A stretch of DNA of 64,000 nucleotides, taken from NCBI RefSeq assembly GCF_025460765.1, contig NZ_JAMWEG010000007.1:124001-188000 (forward strand). Reading direction: 5' to 3'. Below, piece after piece: positions 25,100 through 34,417 of the stretch. Numbering within the stretch: the first letter of the stretch is position 1; each line of letters begins with the position of its first letter. The stretch is from Micromonospora sp. MA102. GTDB taxonomy: Bacteria > Actinomycetota > Actinomycetes > Mycobacteriales > Micromonosporaceae. A model generated the notes under the pieces. That model worked only from the letters and a program-made list of their open reading frames with translations, had not been told where the DNA came from and ran no database searches. A program made the translations under genes and the position numbers.

Positions 25100-27445
25100 T
25101 CAGCGGGTCGCGGGGCCGTCCTCGGTGGAGCTGAGCGAGAAGTAGTCCTCCTCTTCCTGCGCCAGGTGCAGGCGGAGCACGGCGTCCAGGCCGTAGAGCG
25201 CGGCGAGCAGGTCGGGCACCTCGTCGGGCCGCAGCCGGTCGTCCGGCCGGGCGGCCAGGTGACCGCCGATCCGGTCCACCAGCCGGCTGATCTCCACGTG
25301 CGCCCGGCTCATCGTGGCGGTGGCCTCCTCGCTGCCCAGCGGGCCGGCGAGGGCCGGGTAGAGCTGCCGCTCCTCGGCCGCCTCGTGCGGGAGCACCTCG
25401 TCGACCAGCCGGCGGTGCACCTCCCGCAACGCCGGCACGCACTCGGGAGCGGCAGGGCGGGTGGCCACCAGGTCGGCGGTGTCCCGCAGCCGGGCCAGGA
25501 CGTCGCGAACCCGGCCGTGCTGGCCGGCGTACCGGTCGAGGAGTTCGCGGGTGTGTGGCGGCACGTCCTGGCGGCGCAGGCCGCCACCGAGGGCGCGCAG
25601 CGCGTTGAGGATCACCAGCACGTCGATGCCCTCCTGGAGGAAGGCCCCGGCGACCGGGGGCAGCTTTCCGGCGGCGGCGACCACCATGGCCACCACGGCC
25701 AGCGCCATCCCCACGGTGGCGCTCTGCACGGCGATGCGGCGGGCGTACCGGGCGATCTCGACGGCGTCGGCGAGCCGGTCCAGCCGGTCCACGGTGAGCA
25801 CCGCGTCGGCCACGTCCGCGGAGGCGGTCGCGCCGGTGGCGCCCATGGCCACCCCGACGTGCGCCGCGGCCAGCGCCGGGGCGTCGTTCACCCCGTCGCC
25901 GACCATCACGGTCACCGCCCGGTCGGACTCCGCCCGCACGCGGGCGACCTTCTCCCCGGGCGAGCACTGCGCGATCACGTCGTCCACGCCGACGATCTGC
26001 GCGACCTGGTGAGCGGTGCGCGGCCGGTCGCCGGTCACCATGACGAGCCGGTCCAGGCCGGCTTCGCGCAGCCGCCGGACGGTGCGCCGCGCGTCCGGCC
26101 GGACCGGGTCCTCCAGGAGGATCGCGCCGAGCGGCCCGCGCTCGTCGCTGACCCACACCGTGGAGCGCCCGGCCAGCTCGGCCCGCTCCCGGACCCGGTG
26201 CGCCCACTCGGGCGGCTCACCGGCGAGCTGGCCCACCCGGACCAGCCGCCCGTCGACCCGGCCGGTCACCCCGCGTCCCGGCTCCTCGGTGACGCCGGTC
26301 GGCTCGGCCAGCCGCAGCCCCTGCTCGCGGGCCTGCCGGACGAGCGCGGCGGCCAGCACGTGCGGGGAGAGCTGCTCGACGGAGGCGGCCAGCCGCAGCA
26401 GCTCGTCCCGGTCACCGCCGGGGGCGACCACCGTCTCGGCCGCGCGCGGGCGGCCCGCGGTGAGCGTGCCGGTCTTGTCCAGCAGCAGGGTACGCGCGCG
26501 GCCGAGCAGCTCCAGCGACCCGCCGTCGCGGACCAGCACGCCCCGGCGGGCCACCCGGGACAGCCCGGACACGATGGCGATCGGGGTGGCCAGCAGCAGC
26601 GGGCACGGGGTGGCCACCACGAGCACCGCCACCGCCCGCGCGAACTGGCCGGACAGCAGCCAGGCCAGCCCGGCCAGGAGCAGGGTGAACGGCACGAACG
26701 CGGCGGCGTACCGGTCGGCCAGCCGGACCATCGGGGCCTTGTGCGCGGTGGCCTCCTCGGCCAGCCGGACGATCCCGGCGTAGGTGCTCTCCGCGGCGCC
26801 CTTCCCGGCGCGCAGCCCGAAGCCCGCGCCGGCGTTCACCACGCCGCTGGCCACCTGCTCGCCGGCCGCGCGGGTGACCAGCTGCGACTCGCCGGTGACC
26901 ACCGACTCGTCCAGCGTGGCGGGCTCCTCGACGGTCCCGTCGACCGGCACGACGTCGCCGGGGCCGACCACCAGCCGGTCGCCGGCCGCGACCCGGTCCA
27001 GCGGCACCACCTCGATCCGGCCGTCCGGCGTGCGCCGCCGGGCCTGCCGGGGCGCCCGTTCGAGCAGCGCCCGCAGGTCGCGGCTGGCCCGGCGCTGGGC
27101 GTACTCCTCCAGTGCCCGGCCGGTGGCGACCATCACGGCGATCACCGCGCCGGCCAGGTACTCGCCGACCAGCAGCGCGCCGGCCAGGGCCAGCACCGCG
27201 ATCACGTCCACCCCGAACTGCCGCCGCCAGAGCTGCCGCAGCGTGGTCCAGACGGCCGGCCCCAGCGCCACCACGGTCACCGCCGCCCAGGCCAGGTCGG
27301 CCGCGCCGCGCCGCCCGGCGAACCACAGCCCGGCGCCGGCGAGCACGGCCAGGGTGAGCAGGATCAGCGGGGCCCACTCCCGCGGGTCCACCCGGCGTCG
27401 CCGCACCGGCCGCTCCGGTACGCACTCCCGCGGTTCCCCTGCCAC
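25100..27445 (-). CDS. P1B-type metal-transporting ATPase with hemerythrin-like C-terminus (P1B-5-like)
   Basis: A 781-residue membrane pump. The order is N-terminal helices, the actuator motif TGES, the membrane metal motif TPCPL, phosphorylation site DKTGTLT, TGDRPRTA, and the hinge GDGVNDAPALAAA. The usual SEHP is replaced by SPHVLAAAL. After the last helices (about residue 625) a region of about 150 residues has spaced His/Glu residues (LREVHRRLVDEVLPHEAAEERQLYP and LHLAQEEEDYF), a hemerythrin-like four-helix pattern. TPCPx plus a hemerythrin tail marks the P1B-5 subgroup, linked to nickel or iron export. There is no N-terminal CXXC domain. The GTG start lies 57 bases from a weak DevR-like box. 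Confidence 0.88.
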   Translation of the reverse strand: MAGEPRECVPERPVRRRRVDPREWAPLILLTLAVLAGAGLWFAGRRGAADLAWAAVTVVALGPAVWTTLRQLWRRQFGVDVIAVLALAGALLVGEYLAGAVIAVMVATGRALEEYAQRRASRDLRALLERAPRQARRRTPDGRIEVVPLDRVAAGDRLVVGPGDVVPVDGTVEEPATLDESVVTGESQLVTRAAGEQVASGVVNAGAGFGLRAGKGAAESTYAGIVRLAEEATAHKAPMVRLADRYAAAFVPFTLLLAGLAWLLSGQFARAVAVLVVATPCPLLLATPIAIVSGLSRVARRGVLVRDGGSLELLGRARTLLLDKTGTLTAGRPRAAETVVAPGGDRDELLRLAASVEQLSPHVLAAALVRQAREQGLRLAEPTGVTEEPGRGVTGRVDGRLVRVGQLAGEPPEWAHRVRERAELAGRSTVWVSDERGPLGAILLEDPVRPDARRTVRRLREAGLDRLVMVTGDRPRTAHQVAQIVGVDDVIAQCSPGEKVARVRAESDRAVTVMVGDGVNDAPALAAAHVGVAMGATGATASADVADAVLTVDRLDRLADAVEIARYARRIAVQSATVGMALAVVAMVVAAAGKLPPVAGAFLQEGIDVLVILNALRALGGGLRRQDVPPHTRELLDRYAGQHGRVRDVLARLRDTADLVATRPAAPECVPALREVHRRLVDEVLPHEAAEERQLYPALAGPLGSEEATATMSRAHVEISRLVDRIGGHLAARPDDRLRPDEVPDLLAALYGLDAVLRLHLAQEEEDYFSLSSTEDGPATR

Positions 27446-27502
27446 GTGCGGATCGTCTCAGCGCCGGCGCGGTCCGGGTAGGGCGAACGCGGGTAATGAG
27501 AC

Positions 27503-27516
27503 GGGTCGAAAGGCCC
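27503..27516. promoter_or_regulatory. weak DevR/DosR-like box between the ATPase and nitroreductase genes
   Basis: The minus strand reads GGGCCTTTCGACCC, matching the local consensus GGGACCTTCGGCCC at 11 of 14 positions. It lies between divergent genes of the same functional block, so it could serve either. Confidence 0.4.
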
Positions 27517-27636
27517 GGGACCGCGGGACGTGCGACGCGTGCGACCACCGCGGACATGGCCGAGGATGGAGCGGGCAAGCCCACCCGGACGACCCGGGCG
27601 TGGGGCACGATGGGGGAAACAGGAAAGGTCGTGACG

Positions 27637-28644
27637 ATGAGCCACGAGACGCCGGCTTCGGACCGTCCGCTGACCACCGCGCTCGCGGAGGCCGCCGGGA
27701 TGGCCGGCCACGCTCCCTCGGTGCACAACACGCAGCCGTGGCACTGGACGGTGCTGCCCGACGCGCTGGAGCTGCGCGTGGTCCGGGAGCGTCACCTCAG
27801 CGCCCTGGACCCGGAGGGCCGGCTGCTGGTGTTGAGCTGCGGCGTCGCCCTGCATCACGCCCGGGTGGCGCTGGCCGCGGAGGGCTGGACGCCGGTGGTG
27901 GAGCGCCTGCCCGACCCCGGCCAGCCCGACCTGCTCGCCCGGCTGACCGGGTTCAAGCCCACCGGCGCCGATCCGGACGCCATGCGCACCGTCCAGTGCA
28001 TGCAGGTCCGCCGCACCGACCGCCGGCCGGTCAGCGACGAGCCGATCCCGACGGCCGTGCTGAGCGAGATCGACCAGGCGGCCACCCGGGAGGGCGCCAA
28101 CCTGCAGGTGCTGGACAACGACCAGAAGATCGAGCTGGCCGCGGCCGCCCAGCACGCGGCGGAGGTCGAGAAGGGCAGCCCGGACCTGCAGGAGGAGCTG
28201 GCCTACTGGACCAGCCGGGCCGCCGCCGGCACCGGGGTCCCGGCGGAGGTGCTGCCGGAACGCGCCCCCGAGACCACCGTTCCGGCCCGGGACTTCGGCC
28301 CCGGCACCCTGCCCGTGGGCGAGGGGCACGACCGGGCCGCCGTCTACGGGATCCTCTGGGGCGCCGAGGACGAGCCGGACAGCTGGCTGCGTGCCGGCGA
28401 GGCGCTCTCCGCCGCCTGGCTCACCGCCACCCGGCACGGCGTGTCCCTGGTGCCGCTGTCCGGCGTGGTGGAGGTCGAGAGCACCCGCCAGACGCTCCGG
28501 CAGATGCTCTCCGGCCTGGGCTTCCCGTACATCTCGATGCGCCTCGGCCTGGCCGACCCGACGCACGCGGGCCCCCCGCACACCCCGCGGTTGGAGATCG
28601 CGCAGACCGTCGACACGTCGGCGGTACGCGACCAGCTCTCCTGA
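27637..28644 (+). CDS. Acg-type nitroreductase family protein
   Basis: A 335-residue protein of the Acg/Rv2032 nitroreductase-like family. It carries the FMN-region signature GHAPSVHNTQPWHW near residue 25 and SLVPLSGVVEVESTRQTLRQMLSGLG near the C-terminus. Members are about twice the length of classical nitroreductases and are strongly induced through DosR in mycobacteria; some bind FMN without clear enzyme activity and may store flavin. ATG 27637 lies eight bases after AGGAAAGG. The longer in-frame start at 27496 gives a low-complexity N-terminus and is rejected. It directly precedes the sensor kinase. Confidence 0.88.
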   Translation: MSHETPASDRPLTTALAEAAGMAGHAPSVHNTQPWHWTVLPDALELRVVRERHLSALDPEGRLLVLSCGVALHHARVALAAEGWTPVVERLPDPGQPDLLARLTGFKPTGADPDAMRTVQCMQVRRTDRRPVSDEPIPTAVLSEIDQAATREGANLQVLDNDQKIELAAAAQHAAEVEKGSPDLQEELAYWTSRAAAGTGVPAEVLPERAPETTVPARDFGPGTLPVGEGHDRAAVYGILWGAEDEPDSWLRAGEALSAAWLTATRHGVSLVPLSGVVEVESTRQTLRQMLSGLGFPYISMRLGLADPTHAGPPHTPRLEIAQTVDTSAVRDQLS

Positions 28645-28662
28645 CGGATCTCGGCCCGGCGG

Positions 28663-30410
<1,748 letters not shown>

Positions 30411-30432
30411 GCGGGCCCGGTCGGCCCCCGCC

Positions 30433-31071
30433 TCAGTGGCTCTTGCCGAGCAGCCGGGTGGCCAGCACCGCGGCCTGCGTACGCCGTTCCAGGCCGAGCT
30501 TGGCCAGCACGCTGGAGACGTAGTTCTTCACCGTCTTCTCGGCGAGGAACATCTTGCCGGCGATCTCCCGGTTGGTGAGCCCCTCCGCCACGTACTCCAG
30601 GATCCGCCGTTCCTGCTCGGTCAGGGACTTCAGCTCGCGCGGCTGCTCGACGCCGCTGCGGATCCGCTCCAGCACCCGGGTGGTGATCGCCGGGTCGAGC
30701 AGGGACTGCCCGGCCGCCACCCGCCGGACCGCGTCCACCAGGTCGGTGCCGCGGATCTGCTTGAGCACGTAGCCGGCGGCGCCGGCCATGATCGCCGCGA
30801 AGAGCGCCTCGTCGTCCTCGTACGAGGTGAGGATCAACCCCTTGATCGACGAGTCCACGGCACGGATGTCCCGGCACACGTCGATGCCGTTGCCGTCGGG
30901 CAGCCGCGCGTCGAGGATCGCCACGTCGGGGCGGAGCGCCGGGATACGGCGCGACGCCTCCTGCGCGGAGCCGGACTCGCCGACCACCTCGATGTCGCCG
31001 CTGCTCTGCAGCAGGTCGGCCAAGCCACGACGGACGACCTCGTGGTCGTCGAGCAGGAACACCCGGATCAT
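30433..31071 (-). CDS. devR: NarL/LuxR response regulator, DevR/DosR type
   Basis: A 212-residue two-component regulator. The receiver domain has the acidic pair D8-D9, phospho-acceptor D54 (LDARLPDG), T82 and K104, matching DosR numbering exactly. The C-terminal LuxR helix-turn-helix LTNREIAGKMFLAEKTVKNY and SSVLAKLGLERRTQAAV is nearly the mycobacterial DosR sequence, so it should read a related DNA site. Two candidate sites lie in its upstream region, the closer 37 bases from its ATG, which suggests autoregulation. It is convergent with devS rather than in the devR-devS order seen in mycobacteria. Confidence 0.9.
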   Translation of the reverse strand: MIRVFLLDDHEVVRRGLADLLQSSGDIEVVGESGSAQEASRRIPALRPDVAILDARLPDGNGIDVCRDIRAVDSSIKGLILTSYEDDEALFAAIMAGAAGYVLKQIRGTDLVDAVRRVAAGQSLLDPAITTRVLERIRSGVEQPRELKSLTEQERRILEYVAEGLTNREIAGKMFLAEKTVKNYVSSVLAKLGLERRTQAAVLATRLLGKSH

Positions 31072-31107
31072 CCGTCCTTTCTACCCTCCCGCCCCGAGGT
31101 CCCGCAC

Positions 31108-31121
31108 GGGCCGAAGGTCCC
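31108..31121 (-). promoter_or_regulatory. candidate DevR/DosR box upstream of devR
   Basis: The minus strand reads GGGACCTTCGGCCC, 37 bases from the devR start. It differs from the sites at 21697 and 31165 only at the central variable base. Confidence 0.7.
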
Positions 31122-31164
31122 GACCGTCACGCGCCGGCGGCGGGCAGACGGACCCGCCCAGGTG

Positions 31165-31179
31165 GGGACCTCCGGCCCT
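31165..31179 (+). promoter_or_regulatory. candidate DevR/DosR box upstream of the second nitroreductase
   Basis: GGGACCTCCGGCCCT, followed by GCTC exactly as at 21712-21715, 76 bases before the nitroreductase ATG. Its centre is about 57 bases from the divergent site at 31108. Confidence 0.7.
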
Positions 31180-31255
31180 GCTCACCGCCCCGCCCGCTGA
31201 CGGACCGTGGGGGTGGACCGGCCGGCCGGGCGGCCCGCACGGAGGGAGCAACGCC

Positions 31256-32227
31256 ATGACCACGGGCTACACCGTCGACCAGCTGCGGGCCGCCGCCTCG
31301 GACGCGGTACGCGCGCCGTCGCTGCACAACACCCAGCCGTGGCGGTTCCGGCTCGTCGACGGCGGGATCGAACTCGCCGTCGACCCGCTGCGCCGGCTGC
31401 CGGCCACCGACCCGAGCGGGTGGGGCGCCCGCATCGCCTGCGGGGCCGCCCTGTTCAACCTGCGGCTGGCCCTCGCCGTGGCGGGCACGCCCGCCACGGT
31501 CCGGCTCCGCCCGTACCCCGGTGACCCGGACGTGGTGGCCCGGCTCGTCCCCGACGTGCCGCGCCGCCCCACCCCGACCGAGCAGGGCCTGCACGGCGCC
31601 ATCGCCCGCCGGTTCAGCAACCGGGCGCCCTTCTGGCCCGACCCGGTGCCCGCCGACGCGCGCTGGCGTCTCGGCGAGGCCGCGCGCGCCGAGCAGTGCT
31701 GGCTGGAGCTGGTCATCGGCACCACCGCGGTCAACGCCTTCGCCGAGATCGCCCGCAGCGCCCACCGGGTGCTGGAGCGCGACCCCGCGTACGTCACCGA
31801 GCGCACCCGCTGGATCCGCTCCGAGCCGTCCCCCGACGGCGTGCCGACCGCCGCCGGCGGGCCGCAGAGCGAACCGCAGGACCTGCTGCCGCAGCGCGGC
31901 TTCGGCGGCCGCGACCGCGCCCCCGGCCGCGACTTCGAACCCGAACCGCTGGTCGCCGTGCTCGGCTCGACCGGTAACACCGCCACCGACCAGGTCGTCG
32001 CCGGGCAGGCCCTGCAACGGGTGCTGCTCACCGCCACCGACGCCGGGCTGGCCGTGTCGCTGCTCTCCCAGCCGATCGAGGTGCCCGGGGCGCGGGAGGC
32101 CCTGCGGCTGTCCCTGGGCCGGTTCGGCACCCCGCAGATGGTGATGCGGATCGGGTTCGGCCAGCCCGGCCGCACCACCCCGCGCCGTTCCGTCGACGAG
32201 GTGCTCGACCTGCCGGTGGTGCACTGA
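31256..32227 (+). CDS. Acg-type nitroreductase family protein (second copy)
   Basis: A 323-residue relative of the protein at 27637, with APSLHNTQPWRFRLVDGGIEL near residue 19 and AVSLLSQPIEVPGAREALRLSLG near the C-terminus. The middle differs strongly from the first copy, so the two are divergent paralogues. ATG 31256 follows GGAGGGAGC. It diverges from devR over two candidate DevR sites, a strong sign of direct regulation. The role may be flavin binding or nitro-compound reduction under low oxygen. Confidence 0.88.
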   Translation: MTTGYTVDQLRAAASDAVRAPSLHNTQPWRFRLVDGGIELAVDPLRRLPATDPSGWGARIACGAALFNLRLALAVAGTPATVRLRPYPGDPDVVARLVPDVPRRPTPTEQGLHGAIARRFSNRAPFWPDPVPADARWRLGEAARAEQCWLELVIGTTAVNAFAEIARSAHRVLERDPAYVTERTRWIRSEPSPDGVPTAAGGPQSEPQDLLPQRGFGGRDRAPGRDFEPEPLVAVLGSTGNTATDQVVAGQALQRVLLTATDAGLAVSLLSQPIEVPGAREALRLSLGRFGTPQMVMRIGFGQPGRTTPRRSVDEVLDLPVVH

Positions 32228-32229
32228 CG

Positions 32230-32247
32230 GCCGGCGGTCGCGCCGGC
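32230..32247. terminator. convergent hairpin between nitroreductase and epimerase genes
   Basis: GCCGGCG-GTCG-CGCCGGC is a perfect 7-bp stem, two bases past the nitroreductase stop and two before the end of the opposing gene. Confidence 0.55.
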
Positions 32248-32249
32248 GG

Positions 32250-33251
32250 TCAGGCCGGCAGGGCGGCCAGGAGGGCGGCCTCCCGCTCGGGGGCCAGGCC
32301 GACCGGCGCCCGCGCGGGGCGTCCCGCCCGGGCCGGCACCCGGCCGACTTCGCGCAGCCAGCGCCAGGTGTCCGCGACCGTCTCGGCCGCCGGCCGGCAG
32401 GCCAGGCCCGCCGCGTGGGCGCGCTCGACGTCCCGCTCCTGCAACCAGCGGTACTCGTGCCCGAGCGGGACCCAGATCGGCAGGTCGTTCCACGGCTCGA
32501 CGCCGGCCGCGAGGAGCGCGTCCGGCTCCGTCCAGCGCAGCGTCGCGTCCGCGCCGGTCACCGCCACGGCCGCGTCGAGCAGCTCGCCCATCGTCGTGTG
32601 CCCGGTCCGACTGACCACGTTGTACGCCCCACCGGCGCCCTCGACCCCCCGGTCCAGCAGCCAGATCGCCAGGTCCCGTGCGTCGACGTACTGCACCGGC
32701 AGGTCACGCGGGCCGGGCGCGAGCACCTCCCCGCCCCGGGCGACCCGGTGCAGCCACCAGGGCAGCCGCCCGATGTCCTCGCCCGGCCCGAGGATCAGCC
32801 CGGCCCGCACCAGCAGCGCCCGGTCGCCGAACACCTCCACGGCGGCCCGCTCACCGCCCGCCTTGTTCTGCGGGTAGTCCCCGTCGCCCGCGTCCGCCTC
32901 GGCCGCGACGACCGGCGCGTCCTCGCCCGTGCCCAGCCCGACCGGCGGCGCGTAGACCGAGCCGCTGGAGACGTAGACGTAGTGCGGCACGGCCCCGGTG
33001 AGGGCGCGCGCCGCGTCCCGGACCGCCCGGGGCGCGCCGTCCCAGGTGTCCACCACCAGGTCCCACTCGCCGCCCGCGAGGGCCGCCAGCCCGCCCGGCG
33101 CGGTGCGGTCACCCCGCAACCGGTGTACGCCCTCCGGCACGTCGCCGTGCAGCCCCCGGTTGAACACCGTCACCGACCAGCCGCGGCGGACCGCCTCGGA
33201 CACCACGGCCCCGCCGACGAATCCGGTACCACCGAGCATCAGAAGTCTCAT
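32250..33251 (-). CDS. NAD-dependent epimerase/dehydratase family protein
   Basis: A 333-residue short-chain dehydrogenase of the extended type. MRLLMLGGTGFVGGAVVSEAV is the Rossmann motif, YVYVSSGSVYAPP holds the catalytic Ser/Tyr region, and the DYPQNKAGGERA segment replaces the usual YxxxK with YPQNK, which keeps Tyr and Lys in register. The C-terminus resembles reductases that act on sugar nucleotides or isoflavone-like substrates. ATG 33251 follows AGGGTGGG; an in-frame start at 33275 adds eight residues. The substrate is unknown. Confidence 0.85.
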   Translation of the reverse strand: MRLLMLGGTGFVGGAVVSEAVRRGWSVTVFNRGLHGDVPEGVHRLRGDRTAPGGLAALAGGEWDLVVDTWDGAPRAVRDAARALTGAVPHYVYVSSGSVYAPPVGLGTGEDAPVVAAEADAGDGDYPQNKAGGERAAVEVFGDRALLVRAGLILGPGEDIGRLPWWLHRVARGGEVLAPGPRDLPVQYVDARDLAIWLLDRGVEGAGGAYNVVSRTGHTTMGELLDAAVAVTGADATLRWTEPDALLAAGVEPWNDLPIWVPLGHEYRWLQERDVERAHAAGLACRPAAETVADTWRWLREVGRVPARAGRPARAPVGLAPEREAALLAALPA

Positions 33252-33803
33252 GCGTCCCACCCTGCCGCCTGACATCCGCTCCGGTGAACGCTGTTCACGG
33301 TGAGCGGATCTGCCCAGGGCAGAAGCGCGCCCGCCTGCCCCCTGACCTGCGGCGGATCTGGGCTGAATGTCCGGTTGCGGCGCCTGGCTGGCGCCGTGAG
33401 TGGAACGCTATGGGTGTCTCCGGAGCCGGGATGCACCCATGACGTTCCACCGACCGTTCCGGCATGGGCGTGGTGTCCGGTTCGCGGGGTGACCGGCGGC
33501 ATCCCGGCGGCGGAATGGCCGGTGGGTGGGGGTCGTTATACCCGGTGAACGACCGAGGACCACGCCCCGCCTGGCGGGGTGACCGGCCCACCTACCCGCC
33601 CGTCGAGGCAGTGCCCAGCCGCCGGGAATGATGGTGGCCGGCCGGTCGTTGTACATGGTCCCGGCGCGACGAAGAGGCCCCCGCCCCGTCCGCCTGGATG
33701 ATCCCCCCAAGACTTTCTTGAGCGCCTGACGGTGCTTGCGCACACCCCCTTTGCCGGCCCCCGTCGGTGCGTGTGCGCCAACCCCCGAATGGAGCTACCC
33801 CTG
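33252..33803 (+). other. 552-base non-coding region with structured leader before the lysozyme-like gene
   Basis: No gene with a plausible start is seen here. The region is rich in inverted and direct repeats: a 17-base arm pair at 33400-33416 and 33434-33450, a 7-bp stem GGTCGTT/AACGACC at 33531-33554, and the 14-mer GCGGGGTGACCGGC twice (33484-33497 and 33574-33587). It precedes a secreted protein read rightwards and probably contains its promoter and a long 5' untranslated region. The c-di-AMP riboswitch sequence signatures that often precede such genes were looked for and not found. Confidence 0.5.
33400..33450 (+). repeat. large imperfect inverted repeat
   Basis: GTGGAACGCTATGGGTG (33400-33416) and CACCCATGACGTTCCAC (33434-33450) pair at 15 of 17 positions around a 17-base loop. 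A related CGTTCC...CATGGG block follows at 33455-33468. Confidence 0.6.
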
Positions 33804-34352
33804 ATGAACACGATGCTGCATAAGAGCGTGCTGGGTATTGCTGGTCTGGCCTTCACCGGTGGCGTCTTCGCCGGTCCCGTCGCCGCTCACGCCGACGCCC
33901 GTCCCGTCGAGGGCAAGCCGGCCGCGGTGGCGACCGTGCAGGGCGCCCAGTCGAAGATTGACCTGAACGACGAGCAGACCGCGAACGCGAAGGCGATCAT
34001 CGCGGCGACGAAGAAGGCCGGCCTGCCCGAGCGGGCCGCGGTCATCTCCATCGCCACGAGCCTGCAGGAGTCGAAGCTGGAGAACCTGGGCCACCTGGGT
34101 GACCAGAACGACCATGACTCGCTGGGCCTGTTCCAGCAGCGCCCGTCCAGTGGTTGGGGTACGCCGGAGCAGATCACCAACCCCGAGTACGCGACCCTGG
34201 CGTTCGAGAAGGGCCTCAAGCAGGTCGACGGCTGGGAGACCATGCCGCTGACCGAGGCCGCGCAGACCGTGCAGGTGTCGGCCTACCCGGACGCCTACGC
34301 CCAGTGGGAGCAGCAGGCCACCGACATCGTCCACCAGCACTGGAACAGCTGA
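33804..34352 (+). CDS. secreted lysozyme-like (transglycosylase-fold) protein
   Basis: A 182-residue exported protein. Residues 1-31 form a signal peptide ending AHADA. The C-terminal 110 residues (AVISIATSLQESKLENLGHLG, then DSLGLFQQRPSSGWGTPEQI and AQTVQVSAYPDAYAQWE) match a lysozyme-like domain found in many actinobacterial cell-wall hydrolases, with Glu in LQESK as the likely catalytic residue. It may cut peptidoglycan during growth or germination. ATG 33804 has GGAG nine bases upstream; the longer in-frame start adds a non-signal stretch and is rejected. The unusually long structured leader hints at post-transcriptional control. Confidence 0.8.
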   Translation: MNTMLHKSVLGIAGLAFTGGVFAGPVAAHADARPVEGKPAAVATVQGAQSKIDLNDEQTANAKAIIAATKKAGLPERAAVISIATSLQESKLENLGHLGDQNDHDSLGLFQQRPSSGWGTPEQITNPEYATLAFEKGLKQVDGWETMPLTEAAQTVQVSAYPDAYAQWEQQATDIVHQHWNS

Positions 34353-34367
34353 CACCCAGCAAACGAA

Positions 34368-34406
34368 CGCTGGCCGGCACCCCCGAACACGGGGTGCCGG
34401 CCAGCG
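34368..34406. terminator. 16-bp perfect convergent terminator hairpin
   Basis: CGCTGGCCGGCACCCC (34368-34383) and GGGGTGCCGGCCAGCG (34391-34406) with a seven-base loop lie between the lysozyme-like gene and the end of the opposing LamG/PKD gene. It can serve both. Confidence 0.85.
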
Positions 34407-34417
34407 GCGTATCCGGG

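Noticed and set aside
28645..28662. A DevR box directly upstream of devS (around CGGATCTCGGCCC)
   Set aside because: Only the right half resembles the motif (about seven of 13 positions).
33252..33803. A c-di-AMP (ydaO-yuaA) riboswitch upstream of the lysozyme-like gene
   Set aside because: The expected CGGGGGACCCA, GGGGTGAAT and CCGTCAGCTAACC-like signatures are not present, although the gene type fits.
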